The notes beneath the pieces are model-generated. The model saw only the letters and a program-made list of their open reading frames with translations, ran no database searches and was not told the DNA's origin. Below, piece by piece: positions 55,541-64,000 of a stretch of 64,000 nt of DNA. Each line of letters begins with the position of its first letter. Within the stretch, counting starts at the first letter, position 1. Source of the DNA: Hahellaceae bacterium (GTDB lineage Bacteria; Pseudomonadota; Gammaproteobacteria; Pseudomonadales; Oleiphilaceae). Location of the stretch: contig JADGDV010000006.1 in assembly GCA_016744695.1 (NCBI GenBank), positions 62,001 through 126,000 of the forward strand, given 5' to 3'. Made by a program: the position numbers and the translations under genes.

Positions 55541-56314
55541 ATGTGTTTGATTTTATTTTCCTGGAACCCTAAATCAGTCAATAGACTGACCGTGGCAGCT
55601 AACAGAGATGAGTTTTACCTTCGTCCCAGTAAATCAGCCCATTTCTGGGATGATAACGAGCAACTATTAGCAGGTAAAGATTTGCAATTAAACGGCACCT
55701 GGCTAGGTATTACTCGCTCAGGAAAATTTGCTGCCGTTACAAACTTTAGAAAACCAGACGACAACCAATACCCGCTTTCCCGAGGAAAGCTCTGTAGTGA
55801 TTTTCTCAAAGGTGATGAACCACCCGCCACGTATCTACAAGCACTACAAAGTAGCAGTGAACAATATGCAGGCTTTAATTTAATCGTGGGAGATCAAACC
55901 ACCCTATGCTACTACTCTAATCGAAACGAAGAACCACCAAAACAACTTGAAGCGGGTGTTTATGGTTTGAGTAACCACCTACTCAACACCGAGTGGCCTA
56001 AAGTAAAGACCGGCGTTAACGCCTTCAAAAACGTAATATCCAGAGATTTTGAACAGCACTCAACAAAAGAACAAGCACTGCTTGAGGTACTTCAAAATAA
56101 CCTTCAGGCAGACGACGCATTACTACCCAAAACGGGCGTAAGTGCAGCGAATGAAAAAATGCTATCGTCTTTATTTATAAAAAGCCCAGCCTATGGCACA
56201 AGAGCAAGCACGGTGATACAAATGAAACACAACGGAGAGATTAGCTTTCTAGAACAAAACTACAGTAGTGGCGGCGTACCTGCTGAAAAAATCCAGCATC
56301 AGCTATTCTGCTGA
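55541..56314 (+). CDS. NRDE (TANGO2-like) family protein
   Basis: A protein of 257 residues with the N-terminal MCLILFSWN and the signature NRDEFYLRPS at 22-31. The Ntn-hydrolase-like fold is inferred from Cys2 and the NRDE block; LAGKDLQLNGTWLGITRSGKFAAVTNFR is also typical. Eukaryotic TANGO2 is linked to haem and lipid metabolism; the bacterial function is unclear. The end overlaps the convergent PilZ gene by 16 bases. Confidence 0.88.
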   Translation: MCLILFSWNPKSVNRLTVAANRDEFYLRPSKSAHFWDDNEQLLAGKDLQLNGTWLGITRSGKFAAVTNFRKPDDNQYPLSRGKLCSDFLKGDEPPATYLQALQSSSEQYAGFNLIVGDQTTLCYYSNRNEEPPKQLEAGVYGLSNHLLNTEWPKVKTGVNAFKNVISRDFEQHSTKEQALLEVLQNNLQADDALLPKTGVSAANEKMLSSLFIKSPAYGTRASTVIQMKHNGEISFLEQNYSSGGVPAEKIQHQLFC

Positions 56315-56883
56315 GCCTCTCGACGCTCTTTTAATTGAAGGGTCTGTCGCTTAATCACATGCTGAACCAATACCTCTTGCTCATTATTTGTGATATCAAC
56401 GAAATCAGCACGAGCAATGTAACAATCTTCACCAATAGGCTCATCAAGTAAATGAGATCCAATCACCACAGCCGCCAATTTAAGAGAGATATTGGAAGGA
56501 AAGAGCGTTAAATCCATTAATAATTTCTGATTAGGTTTTAACTGTTCGTTTGAAGGAAATGCAATCCCACAAGCACTTATATTAACCTGTTGCGAACGTT
56601 TAATCTGGTCTGACACTGGCTCAGATAAGCTTTCATCTAACGATAATACAAGATTTATTTTGCGATTATAAAGTTCTAATAACTGATGAACTTGGGGCTG
56701 CACCGAACGAAGAATCTCAAGGCTCGCCGTTATTTCATTTTCAAGCTGCGCAACCATTGCTGATGGCGCATTCATATTAACACCTGTTTCAGCGTCATCT
56801 GTATCATCTAACAAACGATAACTAATCGCTACCTGATCAGTAATACGAAAGTATCGTCGTCGCTCTTGCTGGTCATTCAACAT
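56299..56883 (-). CDS. PilZ-domain protein with a helical insertion, motor operon
   Basis: A protein of 194 residues with both c-di-GMP-binding motifs: RxxxR in RRYFR (9-13) and NxSxxG in NISACG (101-106). They are separated by about 85 residues containing a helical, probably coiled stretch (45-75), longer than in a simple PilZ domain, where the motifs are about 25-35 apart. The gene starts directly after the pomB stop with no gap, so it belongs to the pomA-pomB unit. Inference: a c-di-GMP effector acting on the stator or flagellar brake, in the way YcgR and FlrD act on motors. It overlaps the NRDE gene by 16 bases. Confidence 0.82.
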   Translation of the reverse strand: MLNDQQERRRYFRITDQVAISYRLLDDTDDAETGVNMNAPSAMVAQLENEITASLEILRSVQPQVHQLLELYNRKINLVLSLDESLSEPVSDQIKRSQQVNISACGIAFPSNEQLKPNQKLLMDLTLFPSNISLKLAAVVIGSHLLDEPIGEDCYIARADFVDITNNEQEVLVQHVIKRQTLQLKERREAQQNS

Positions 56884-57876
56884 TTAAAAAATCTCATCTG
56901 GGTCTAATTCATTAAAGCCTTCAAACTGATCTGTATTAAATACACCAGGGCCTGATTCCCGCGCCTTTTTGATATCTTCTTTAAGCTTCGGGTCGGTCGC
57001 TTCCTGAAGAATTATTTCAACACGCCGATTTCTAGCTCTATCTTCTGCTGTGTCGTTAGGTACAAGCGGCTTTGTATCGGCCATGCCTGTTACTGTAAAA
57101 CGCTCCGCATCAAGACGACCATCATCAAACAAGCCATGAGCTACTTCCAATGCCCTTGCAACGGATAGATCCCAGTTTGAAGGGAACTTCGCGGTATGAA
57201 TAGGTATGTTATCCGTGTGCCCTTCTACAGCAATACTGCCATCTATTTCAGCCAGAATATCAATTACTTTATCTAAAACAGGGAAAAACTCTGTTTGCAG
57301 TTGTGCAGATCCCGATGAGAACGAGCCTTTTTCTTGTACTCGAATAACAATTTTTCGCCCGCGGGTTTCTATTTCTACCATATTACTGCGAATTTCACTT
57401 TCAAGCTTCGCAGCCATATCCATTGCATTGCCTTCAGTTTCTTCTACCAACGCCTTAATCTTTTGTATAACCACCTTATTAAGCGCTTGCTGCTCACCAT
57501 CTTGCTCTGAACACTGGTCTTCAATGGCTTTTTCAACTTCAGCCTCACACAGAACCTCTAGCGTCGCCTGATCAGGGTCAGTAGTATGCTGCATAACAAC
57601 CTGCAATGGAGAAGGGTCTGGACGACCTGGAGAAAACTCTTGAGCAATAATACTTGTGCCTTTGGGGATATCACTGGCTTTAATTTGGTTTTGAACACCA
57701 AACGCCTCTCTCATAGAACCAGCAAGGCGCTTAAACTTAAGAGCATCCATTTCTGAAAAAGAAAGTAGCAATACAAAAAAGCACATTAACAGAGACATTA
57801 AGTCTGCAAATGTTGCTAACCAAGCCGGTAAACCAGTAGGACACTCGGGACAGTCCTGTTCATCTTCATCACTCAT
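56884..57876 (-). CDS. pomB: Flagellar motor stator protein PomB
   Basis: Peptidoglycan-anchored stator subunit of 330 residues, the Na+-type as in Vibrio. One N-terminal helix (20-42) carries the ion-binding Asp at D25 in FADLMSLLMCFFVLLLSFSEMD. A periplasmic linker precedes the OmpA-like domain with SVARALEVAHGLF, VEGHTDNIPIHTAKFPSNWDLS and VTGMADTKPLVPNDT. The sequence matches Vibrio PomB far better than E. coli MotB. It follows pomA by 86 bases and is followed directly by the PilZ gene. Confidence 0.93.
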   Translation of the reverse strand: MSDEDEQDCPECPTGLPAWLATFADLMSLLMCFFVLLLSFSEMDALKFKRLAGSMREAFGVQNQIKASDIPKGTSIIAQEFSPGRPDPSPLQVVMQHTTDPDQATLEVLCEAEVEKAIEDQCSEQDGEQQALNKVVIQKIKALVEETEGNAMDMAAKLESEIRSNMVEIETRGRKIVIRVQEKGSFSSGSAQLQTEFFPVLDKVIDILAEIDGSIAVEGHTDNIPIHTAKFPSNWDLSVARALEVAHGLFDDGRLDAERFTVTGMADTKPLVPNDTAEDRARNRRVEIILQEATDPKLKEDIKKARESGPGVFNTDQFEGFNELDPDEIF

Positions 57877-57962
57877 TCAAACTGCCACTCTCACATTCTT
57901 AACTAACTTGTTACTCAATAACTCTGAGAACTTTACAGTACTTTTATTTTCTAGTACGACGG

Positions 57963-58724
57963 TTAATCCTCTTCTGCTTTTCCACGTTTACCTTCTGGTA
58001 AATATGTTTGCAGCGTTTGTTCAATTACACGAGGATTTTGACCCGCCTGAATAGCTAACAAAGCATCAATAATCATGGACTTAAGAAGCTGCTCCTCACC
58101 CATCCTTATTTTAACTTTATCGGCAATGGGAATAGCAATCATATTTCCGACCATTGCACCATAAAGCGTTGTTAATAGAGCCACAGCCATTGAAGGTCCA
58201 ATTGACTTTGGATCATCCATATTTGATAGCATGGCAACCAGCCCTACTAACGTGCCTATCATTCCCATGGCCGGGGCGACATCACCTATTGCCATAAAAA
58301 TACTACTGCCCGTACTATGACGCTCTACGGCAAGGTCTTTATCTTTGGTTAGCATGGTCTTCACCACATCAGCATCATGCCCATCTATTAGTAACTGAAT
58401 GCCTTTGGATAAGAAATCATTACTAATTTCTTTGCCTTCTAATGAAAGTAGGCCACCTTTACGTGCTGCATCAGCCATTCCAACGATTTCTTCAATCAGC
58501 TCTTCAGGCTTATCCATTTTGAACATAAAGGCTTTAACGGCCACTTTCCCTGCGCCTAGAAACTGACCCAAGGTATATTTCATCATGGTGACAAAAATAG
58601 TGCCAATTATAACAATCAGAAAGGATGGCGCATCGCCAAACATTCCAATGCCGCCACCAAGAACCATCGCCATTGCAACGATAGCAAAACCACCAATTAA
58701 GCCTATCAGGCTTGCTAAATCCAC
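57963..58724 (-). CDS. pomA: Flagellar motor stator protein PomA
   Basis: Four-helix stator subunit of 253 residues that couples Na+ flow to flagellar rotation. It matches Vibrio PomA throughout: MDLASLIGLIGGFAIVAMAMVLGG, DEPEDLI-like DKPEELIEEIVGMADAARKGG, and the DVAPAMGMIGTLVGLVAMLSNMDDPKSIGP block in the ion pathway. The start is a GTG at 58724 with AAGGAG six bases upstream. It is divergent from xseB, whose promoter region lies in 58725-59016. Confidence 0.94.
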   Translation of the reverse strand: MDLASLIGLIGGFAIVAMAMVLGGGIGMFGDAPSFLIVIIGTIFVTMMKYTLGQFLGAGKVAVKAFMFKMDKPEELIEEIVGMADAARKGGLLSLEGKEISNDFLSKGIQLLIDGHDADVVKTMLTKDKDLAVERHSTGSSIFMAIGDVAPAMGMIGTLVGLVAMLSNMDDPKSIGPSMAVALLTTLYGAMVGNMIAIPIADKVKIRMGEEQLLKSMIIDALLAIQAGQNPRVIEQTLQTYLPEGKRGKAEED

Positions 58725-58848
58725 TCTTTACTCCTTACCTGACAAAAACTTTTTAATCTTTACATAATATAAAGGAGGGGCAACCATCAATCACTGTAGA
58801 AAAATAGTTTTATCAGCTAAATAAAAACAAAATCGATTGTTCTTGGTC

Positions 58849-58857
58849 TGGTATAAT
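58849..58857 (+). promoter_or_regulatory. Extended -10 promoter for xseB-ispA-dxs
   Basis: TGGTATAAT at 58849-58857 is a TGn-extended perfect -10 box. No good -35 hexamer lies at the right distance, which is acceptable for extended -10 promoters. Transcription would start near 58864, 153 bases before xseB. Confidence 0.5.
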
Positions 58858-59016
58858 GTACTCCCCTTTATTATTGTAGCTACAATTTTTTAAAAATCAT
58901 GGTTAATTTGAATAATTTATGATTAAGCTAAAACGAACAGTGGTAGAGACAAAACAACAACTTACCTATGCTTGTACAACAGTCATACAACAATCACACA
59001 ATAGGATTAAGGCACT

Positions 59017-59283
59017 ATGGCCACTATAAAAAAAGCAGAGTCTAATCTTAATGAAACCATTAACTTCGAACAGTCTCTTAAAGAACTTGAAGATATCGTT
59101 CGAAAAATGGAGCAAGGCGAACTTAGCCTCGAACATTCATTAGAAGCCTTCGAAGAAGGCGTGAAATTAACTCGTAACTGTCAAACAGCCCTACAAAAAG
59201 CCGAGCAAAAAGTCGCCATTTTAGTTAAGGATAGCGACGGAGAGCTTACAACAACAGACTTCAATACGAGCCAGCCCTCCTAA
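59017..59283 (+). CDS. xseB: Exodeoxyribonuclease VII small subunit XseB
   Basis: An 88-residue helical protein that binds XseA to form the exonuclease VII complex on single-stranded DNA. Family core: FEQSLKELEDIVRKMEQGELSLEHSLEAFEEGVKL with CQTALQKAEQKV. It ends two bases before ispA and is the first gene of xseB-ispA-dxs, a common order. Confidence 0.95.
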   Translation: MATIKKAESNLNETINFEQSLKELEDIVRKMEQGELSLEHSLEAFEEGVKLTRNCQTALQKAEQKVAILVKDSDGELTTTDFNTSQPS

Positions 59284-59285
59284 TA

Positions 59286-60200
59286 ATGAACAGCATAGCA
59301 ATGAACAACAAAGATAGTATTAACCAGTATTTCTCAGATTGTCAGGCAATAGTCGACAGCACTCTTGATAGCTGGCTTCCCTCAGAGTTAATACAACCTG
59401 AGCGCTTAAATTCAGCTATTAGATACAGCACCCTCTCGGGTGGAAAGAGAATAAGGCCAGTACTTGTTTTTGCGACAGCTGAAGCATTTGGCTTAAAAAA
59501 AGAGCAAGCTCTCGCTGCCGCCTGCTCAATAGAACTCATTCACGCTTATTCTCTTATTCATGATGACTTGCCTGCAATGGATGATGATGACTTACGTCGA
59601 GGTCAACCCACCTGCCATATCAAATATGATGAAGCGACGGCTATTCTTGCAGGCGACGCACTTCAAACTCTGGCCTTTGAAATACTGTGTATGAAAGGTG
59701 ATCACAGCGCTCAGTCTCGAATAGATATGATAAGAACCTTAAGTGTTGCTAGCGGCACTCAGGGGATGGTTGGTGGTCAAGCCATTGATTTGGACGCAGT
59801 AGGCCAGCAACTATCTATCGAAGCACTAGAAAAAATGCACAACCATAAAACCGGTGCACTCATTGAAGCCAGCATCATTCTTGGGGCTCAAAGTGCTATT
59901 TCGCCAGACGCCAACACACTAAAGAACTTACAATGCTATGCTCAAAGTATTGGACTCGCCTTTCAAGTTCAAGATGACATACTTGATATTACAAGTAACA
60001 CAGAAACATTAGGTAAAACTCAAGGCTCAGACATTGCCCGAAACAAACCGACCTACCCAGCATTACTGGGTATTGATGGTGCGAAGAAAAAAGCACAAGA
60101 ACTGCACGAAACAGCACTAAACGCACTAGGTGGGCTACCCGATATAGATACAGCTCGACTGGCCCAAATTAGTGAGTTCATTATTAGTCGAAGTAATTAA
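59286..60200 (+). CDS. ispA: Farnesyl diphosphate synthase IspA
   Basis: Prenyltransferase of 304 residues that condenses IPP with DMAPP and GPP to farnesyl diphosphate. Both Asp-rich motifs are present: DDLPAMDDDD (first) and DDILD (second), with GGKRIRP near residue 57. A second ATG at 59304 would give 298 residues; the first is used because the gap to xseB is two bases. Terminal isoprenoid steps follow from dxs downstream. Confidence 0.95.
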   Translation: MNSIAMNNKDSINQYFSDCQAIVDSTLDSWLPSELIQPERLNSAIRYSTLSGGKRIRPVLVFATAEAFGLKKEQALAAACSIELIHAYSLIHDDLPAMDDDDLRRGQPTCHIKYDEATAILAGDALQTLAFEILCMKGDHSAQSRIDMIRTLSVASGTQGMVGGQAIDLDAVGQQLSIEALEKMHNHKTGALIEASIILGAQSAISPDANTLKNLQCYAQSIGLAFQVQDDILDITSNTETLGKTQGSDIARNKPTYPALLGIDGAKKKAQELHETALNALGGLPDIDTARLAQISEFIISRSN

Positions 60201-60277
60201 TAAATAGCATTATGTTCTTTCATGGGGCATCTAGGTTATAATGCCCATTTTCTGCCTCAACGGATTAACTTCGCCGT

Positions 60278-62233
60278 ATGCATCACGCTCACGTTTTTCA
60301 AGAAATACCAACACACAGACCTAATACACCTCTGTTGGACAAGCTAGACTCTCCAGCCCAGCTGCGTTTATTGGGGGAAGACCAGTTGCCTCAGCTAGCC
60401 CGTGAACTACGTTCATTTTTACTTTATAGCGTAGGACAATCTGGTGGTCACTTTGGTGCTGGCTTAGGCGTAGTAGAGCTTACGATAGCTCTCCATTATG
60501 TTTTCAATACTCCTGAAGATCGCCTGGTTTGGGATGTAGGCCATCAAGCTTACCCTCACAAAATTCTAACCGGTCGTCGTGAGCAGATGACAAAAATCAG
60601 ACATAAAGATGGCCTGGCCGCATTTCCTCGCCGGTCTGAAAGCGAATACGACACGTTTGGCGTTGGTCATTCCAGTACATCTATCAGTGCAGCACTAGGC
60701 ATGTCGATTGCTGCAAAAATACAAGGTATCCAGCGCCAGTCCATTGCCATTATTGGTGATGGAGCGCTCACCGCGGGCATGGCATTTGAAGCACTGAGCC
60801 ATGCTGGTGACGCAAAACCAAACATGCTTGTTATTCTCAATGATAACGACATGGCTATATCAAACAGCGTAGGTGGCCTCGGTAACCACTTGGCAAGAAT
60901 ACTATCGGGAAAAACCTACAACCACATGAGAGACAGTGGTAAAAACTTACTCAGTCATAACCCAAACCTCATGGAGTTAGTTAAAAAAACCGAAGAACAT
61001 TTTAAAGGCATGGTTGCGCCCGGCACTCTATTCGAAGAACTTGGTTTTAACTATATAGGCCCTATTGATGGCCATGACCTACCGACTATTGTAACCACGC
61101 TCGAAAACATGAAAGAATTGAGCGGCCCTCAATTTCTTCATGTTGTCACAAAAAAAGGTAAGGGTTTTGAGCCTGCTGAAAAAGACCCCATTGGATACCA
61201 TGCAATTAATAAAATTGCCCCTAAAACAAAGGTCAGCATCACAACAGAAGAAACGCCCCCACCCGCTAAACCAAAATTCTCTAATGTTTTTGGGCAGTGG
61301 CTATGTGATGTAGCAGAAAAAGATTCACGAATAACAGGTATTACCCCGGCAATGAAAGAAGGCTCCGACCTTATCGAATTTGCAGAACGTTTTCCTGATC
61401 GTTATTTTGATGTCGCTATTGCTGAACAGCATGCGGTAACCTTAGCTGCAGGAATGGCTTGCGATGGACTAAAGCCTGTTGTAGCTATCTACTCCACATT
61501 CCTTCAACGTGCCTATGATCAGTTAATTCATGACGTGACAGTACAAAATCTTGATGTACTCTTCGCTATCGATAGAGCAGGATTAGTTGGCGAAGACGGC
61601 CCTACGCATGCGGGAAGCTTTGATATCTCTTTCCTAAGATGCATACCAGAAATGGTTATTATGGCTCCCTCTGATGAAAATGAACTTCGACAAACGCTTA
61701 ACACAGGCTACCACTATAAAGGCCCTGCTGCCGTTCGCTATCCAAGAGGCACAGGGATTGGCGCTAAAATAGAGCCGTCTTTAGAATGCCTACCCATTGG
61801 TAAAGGCAGAATCATTCGCGAAGGAAATGATGTAGCTATTCTCGCCTTTGGAACATTACTTCACACAGCCCTTAGTGCCGCAGAAGAAATAAATGCCACC
61901 GTCATTGATATGCGTTTTGTAAAACCGCTGGATACTGATCTAATTTCACGCATGAGCAGTTCCCACGCTTTACTCGTAAGTCTAGAAGAAAACGTCATTG
62001 CTGGCGGAGCAGGCAGTGGAATTAATGAGTTCATTAATCAGGCATCAATCGAAACAACAATCATCAACTTAGGCCTACCGGATTATTATGTTGAGCATGG
62101 CAAGCCTGCTGAGCTACTAAAGGAATGCGGTCTTGATAGGCAGGGAATTCTAAGCTCAATTAATACGAAACTGAAAGATATGAGGAAGCCCTCAGAAGGA
62201 AGTGAAGGTAGCATCAACCGCAAACTTGGGTAA
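60278..62233 (+). CDS. dxs: 1-deoxy-D-xylulose-5-phosphate synthase Dxs
   Basis: Thiamine-dependent first enzyme of the MEP isoprenoid pathway (pyruvate plus glyceraldehyde-3-phosphate to DXP), 651 residues. The TPP motif is [14 protein letters not shown], with the transketolase-like central domain ([36 protein letters not shown]) and C-terminal domain. It is in one unit with ispA and xseB, supplying DMAPP and IPP to IspA. A weak hairpin at 62237-62263 follows. Confidence 0.97.
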   Translation: MHHAHVFQEIPTHRPNTPLLDKLDSPAQLRLLGEDQLPQLARELRSFLLYSVGQSGGHFGAGLGVVELTIALHYVFNTPEDRLVWDVGHQAYPHKILTGRREQMTKIRHKDGLAAFPRRSESEYDTFGVGHSSTSISAALGMSIAAKIQGIQRQSIAIIGDGALTAGMAFEALSHAGDAKPNMLVILNDNDMAISNSVGGLGNHLARILSGKTYNHMRDSGKNLLSHNPNLMELVKKTEEHFKGMVAPGTLFEELGFNYIGPIDGHDLPTIVTTLENMKELSGPQFLHVVTKKGKGFEPAEKDPIGYHAINKIAPKTKVSITTEETPPPAKPKFSNVFGQWLCDVAEKDSRITGITPAMKEGSDLIEFAERFPDRYFDVAIAEQHAVTLAAGMACDGLKPVVAIYSTFLQRAYDQLIHDVTVQNLDVLFAIDRAGLVGEDGPTHAGSFDISFLRCIPEMVIMAPSDENELRQTLNTGYHYKGPAAVRYPRGTGIGAKIEPSLECLPIGKGRIIREGNDVAILAFGTLLHTALSAAEEINATVIDMRFVKPLDTDLISRMSSSHALLVSLEENVIAGGAGSGINEFINQASIETTIINLGLPDYYVEHGKPAELLKECGLDRQGILSSINTKLKDMRKPSEGSEGSINRKLG

Positions 62234-62236
62234 CCT

Positions 62237-62263
62237 GCGTAGGTGTAAACCTTCAACCTACGC
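62237..62263. terminator. Hairpin between dxs and ribA
   Basis: GCGTAGGT (62237-62244) pairs with ACCTACGC (62256-62263) over an 11-base loop. Only three T residues follow on the plus strand, so termination may be weak. It lies between the convergent dxs and ribA genes. Confidence 0.6.
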
Positions 62264-62277
62264 TTTAACTAAATAAG

Positions 62278-62892
62278 CTACTCAGTTGACCCATCATCTT
62301 GGTGAGTCTTCAACCAATGACCTAGCTTATCAGCCTTAGTTGCCAAATAACCTGCGTTATGCGGATTTTCGCCCACCTGAAGCGGTACACGCTCTGTAAT
62401 ATCAACGCCAAACTCTGTTAACGCTTTTACCTTTCGAGGGTTGTTAGTCATAAGCTTCAATTTCGAAATACTCAAATGACTCAAAATCCCTTGACACATA
62501 CTGTAATCTCTAAGGTCAGCAGCAAAACCTAAGCGTTCATTGGCTTCAACCGTATCAGCACCCTGATCTTGCAGATGATAAGCTCTAATTTTATTCAACA
62601 GGCCTATTCCACGACCTTCCTGCCTAAGGTAAAGCAAAATACCACGACCTTCTTCTGCAATACTCTTCATCGCCTCGTTAAGCTGATAACCACAATCACA
62701 GCGCATACTAAATAGCGCATCACCGGTGAGGCACTCTGAATGAGTTCTCGCTAAAACAGGCTCGCCATCAGAAACATCACCCAGCGTTAAAGCAACATGC
62801 TCTTGTCCGGTCTCAGTGTCTTCAAAGCCATGCATTTCAAAAATAGCGAATGGAGTCGGTAAACGACAGGTTTCAATAAAACGAACAGGCAT
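62278..62892 (-). CDS. ribA: GTP cyclohydrolase II RibA
   Basis: First enzyme of riboflavin synthesis, 204 residues, opening the GTP ring. Zinc cysteines are in [18 protein letters not shown]. Further family parts are [20 protein letters not shown], the catalytic region with ANERLGF, and [11 protein letters not shown] near the end. It has no DHBP-synthase domain. It lies 45 bases from dxs and 110 from moaA. Confidence 0.96.
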   Translation of the reverse strand: MPVRFIETCRLPTPFAIFEMHGFEDTETGQEHVALTLGDVSDGEPVLARTHSECLTGDALFSMRCDCGYQLNEAMKSIAEEGRGILLYLRQEGRGIGLLNKIRAYHLQDQGADTVEANERLGFAADLRDYSMCQGILSHLSISKLKLMTNNPRKVKALTEFGVDITERVPLQVGENPHNAGYLATKADKLGHWLKTHQDDGSTE

Positions 62893-63002
62893 ACTTCCTC
62901 GATACGATTGTACTTAAGTGTTTACTGATGATGATCAATTAAGGCAGGCATTGTAGCATACTCAATATTCATGTGTGACACAGATCACCGAATGATTAAG
63001 CA

Positions 63003-64000
63003 TTACCCTCCCGTGGTATTCATAAACCTTAATATCTGGGGGTCTGCATTATTATCAAAATAGTGTCTTTCTGGCTTCAGGTCCATCGCATCAACAATCA
63101 CTTTCTTAAGCTTTGTTAAGTCACCTGGGTATTCTCTTAACACGCCCTTAAGGTCAACTGAGTGCTCATTCCCTAAACAAAGCAATAATCGTCCTTCAAC
63201 CGTCACCCTTACTCGATTACAGTCTCCACAAAAATTATGACTATGTGGCGAAATAAAACCTATGCGGCTATTCGAGTCAGCCATAGTGTAGTATTTGGAG
63301 GGGCCGCCCGTTGATTCTGAACTTGAGGTTAACGTATAAGTCTGGGAAATTATTTCAAGTATTTCATCACTTGAACAATACGACTCAGCACGATCATGAG
63401 AAGAAATATTACCTAAAGGCATCTCTTCGATAAAACTAATATCAATCTCTTTCTCTCGCGCATAATTAACAAGGTCAATAATTTCATCATCATTACGGCC
63501 TTTAAGTATCACTGCATTCAGCTTGATTCGCTTAAAGCCTGCCGCTACAGCGGAATCAACCCCTTTTAATACCGTATCCAAATTACCCGTTCGTGTAAGC
63601 TGTAAAAAACGATCAGCTTTAAGGCTATCGAGACTAATATTTATTCGCTTAACCCCTGCAGAAACCAAGCCACTAGACAATTTAGTTAATTGAGAGCCAT
63701 TCGTTGTAAGTACTAATTCATCCAAATTTGGTAAGGCACCTACTTCATCAACTAAAGACATTACACCTTTACGAATAAGAGGCTCGCCACCTGTCAGTCT
63801 TATCTTCCCAACGCCCAACTCACTAAAGGCCCTTGCCACCGCGCTAATTTCTTCTAACGACAAAATTTCAGCCCGAGGAAGAAAAGTCATCTCTTCATCC
63901 ATGCAATAGACACAACGGAAATCGCAACGATCAGTGATAGAAATTCTAACGTAAGTCACCCTGCGACCAAACTTATCGACTAAAATTGATGTTGACTGAT
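63003..64000 (-). CDS. moaA: GTP 3',8-cyclase MoaA, 5' end outside window
   Basis: Radical-SAM enzyme of molybdopterin synthesis. CxxxCxxC is in CDFRCVYC, the second cluster in [18 protein letters not shown], and the C-terminus ends in the essential GG (NTTGG). A GTG at 63959 is an internal codon, not the start: the frame reads on as [25 protein letters not shown], the normal MoaA N-terminus, to the right edge. Thus the gene is cut at 64000. The pathway fits the molybdoenzyme at the left end of the window, although not adjacent. Confidence 0.95.
   Translation of the reverse strand, partial: QSTSILVDKFGRRVTYVRISITDRCDFRCVYCMDEEMTFLPRAEILSLEEISAVARAFSELGVGKIRLTGGEPLIRKGVMSLVDEVGALPNLDELVLTTNGSQLTKLSSGLVSAGVKRINISLDSLKADRFLQLTRTGNLDTVLKGVDSAVAAGFKRIKLNAVILKGRNDDEIIDLVNYAREKEIDISFIEEMPLGNISSHDRAESYCSSDEILEIISQTYTLTSSSESTGGPSKYYTMADSNSRIGFISPHSHNFCGDCNRVRVTVEGRLLLCLGNEHSVDLKGVLREYPGDLTKLKKVIVDAMDLKPERHYFDNNADPQILRFMNTTGG

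Noticed and set aside
63003-63959. moaA starting at GTG 63959
   Set aside because: The frame continues upstream with the conserved [15 protein letters not shown] stretch to the window edge.

Overview
This window looks like chromosomal core sequence from a motile, respiring marine gammaproteobacterium of the Oceanospirillales/Pseudomonadales type. The evidence is AT-leaning DNA, a monomeric NADP-isocitrate dehydrogenase, a PilH regulator, a PomAB-type sodium-driven flagellar motor beside xseB-ispA-dxs (as in Vibrio), and the proA-nadD-rsfS-rlmH-mrdA-rodA-mltB-rlpA-dacA / lipB-lipA block typical of Pseudomonas relatives. The genus is inference. I found no rRNA, tRNA, CRISPR array, prophage or insertion sequence.

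Layout. 0-3.6 kb: a nitrate-reductase-like molybdoenzyme and a fused ferredoxin/DmsC-type membrane anchor that runs off the left edge. 3.7-8.2 kb: a miaA gene without an ATG/GTG/TTG start, pilH, small conserved genes and an AraC regulator. 8.2-13.2 kb: icd, divergent from feoAB, with Fnr-like and Fur-like sites between them. 13.2-19 kb: LysR/azoR, then a PP2C-kinase fusion next to a nitrate transporter, and gloA. 19-23 kb: cold-shock protein, a SEC-C protein, a 52-residue Pmp3/YqaE protein, a YebC-family protein, an RsuA-like pseudouridine synthase, arfB and yqaA. 22.8-30.8 kb: a minus-strand series (aminotransferase, ybeD, lipB, lipA, ABC1 kinase, SDR, GCS2-type ligase, AstE-like hydrolase). 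30.9-40 kb: the peptidoglycan elongation and septation cluster. 40-46.9 kb: two membrane proteins with degenerate GGDEF domains, a DedA-PAP2 fusion, a LON-domain protein, a thioesterase, a K+ channel and a cNMP-HDOD protein. 47-55.5 kb: ilvD, folA, a large chemoreceptor, thyA, lgt and a TauE transporter. 55.5-64 kb: an NRDE protein, pomA-pomB-pilZ, xseB-ispA-dxs, ribA and the 3' part of moaA.

Themes. Nitrate assimilation appears twice: the left-edge reductase pair, and a transporter plus kinase/phosphatase 13 kb away. Both loci carry sigma-54-like -24/-12 promoters and GCAC-N7-GTGC dyads resembling NtrC sites, which suggests shared nitrogen control. Iron uptake seems controlled by both oxygen and iron. 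The motor operon ends with a PilZ gene, so c-di-GMP control of swimming is plausible.

The less ordinary points are the AUU-start miaA of an unusual subtype, the membrane-anchored nitrate reductase without a Tat signal, the tandem inactive-looking GGDEF proteins, a 21-bp GTAGGGTG repeat family at four loci (one copy supplies a stop codon), and a 126-bp triple-nested inverted repeat between the chemoreceptor and thyA. I see no clearly undescribed multi-gene defence or mobile system.
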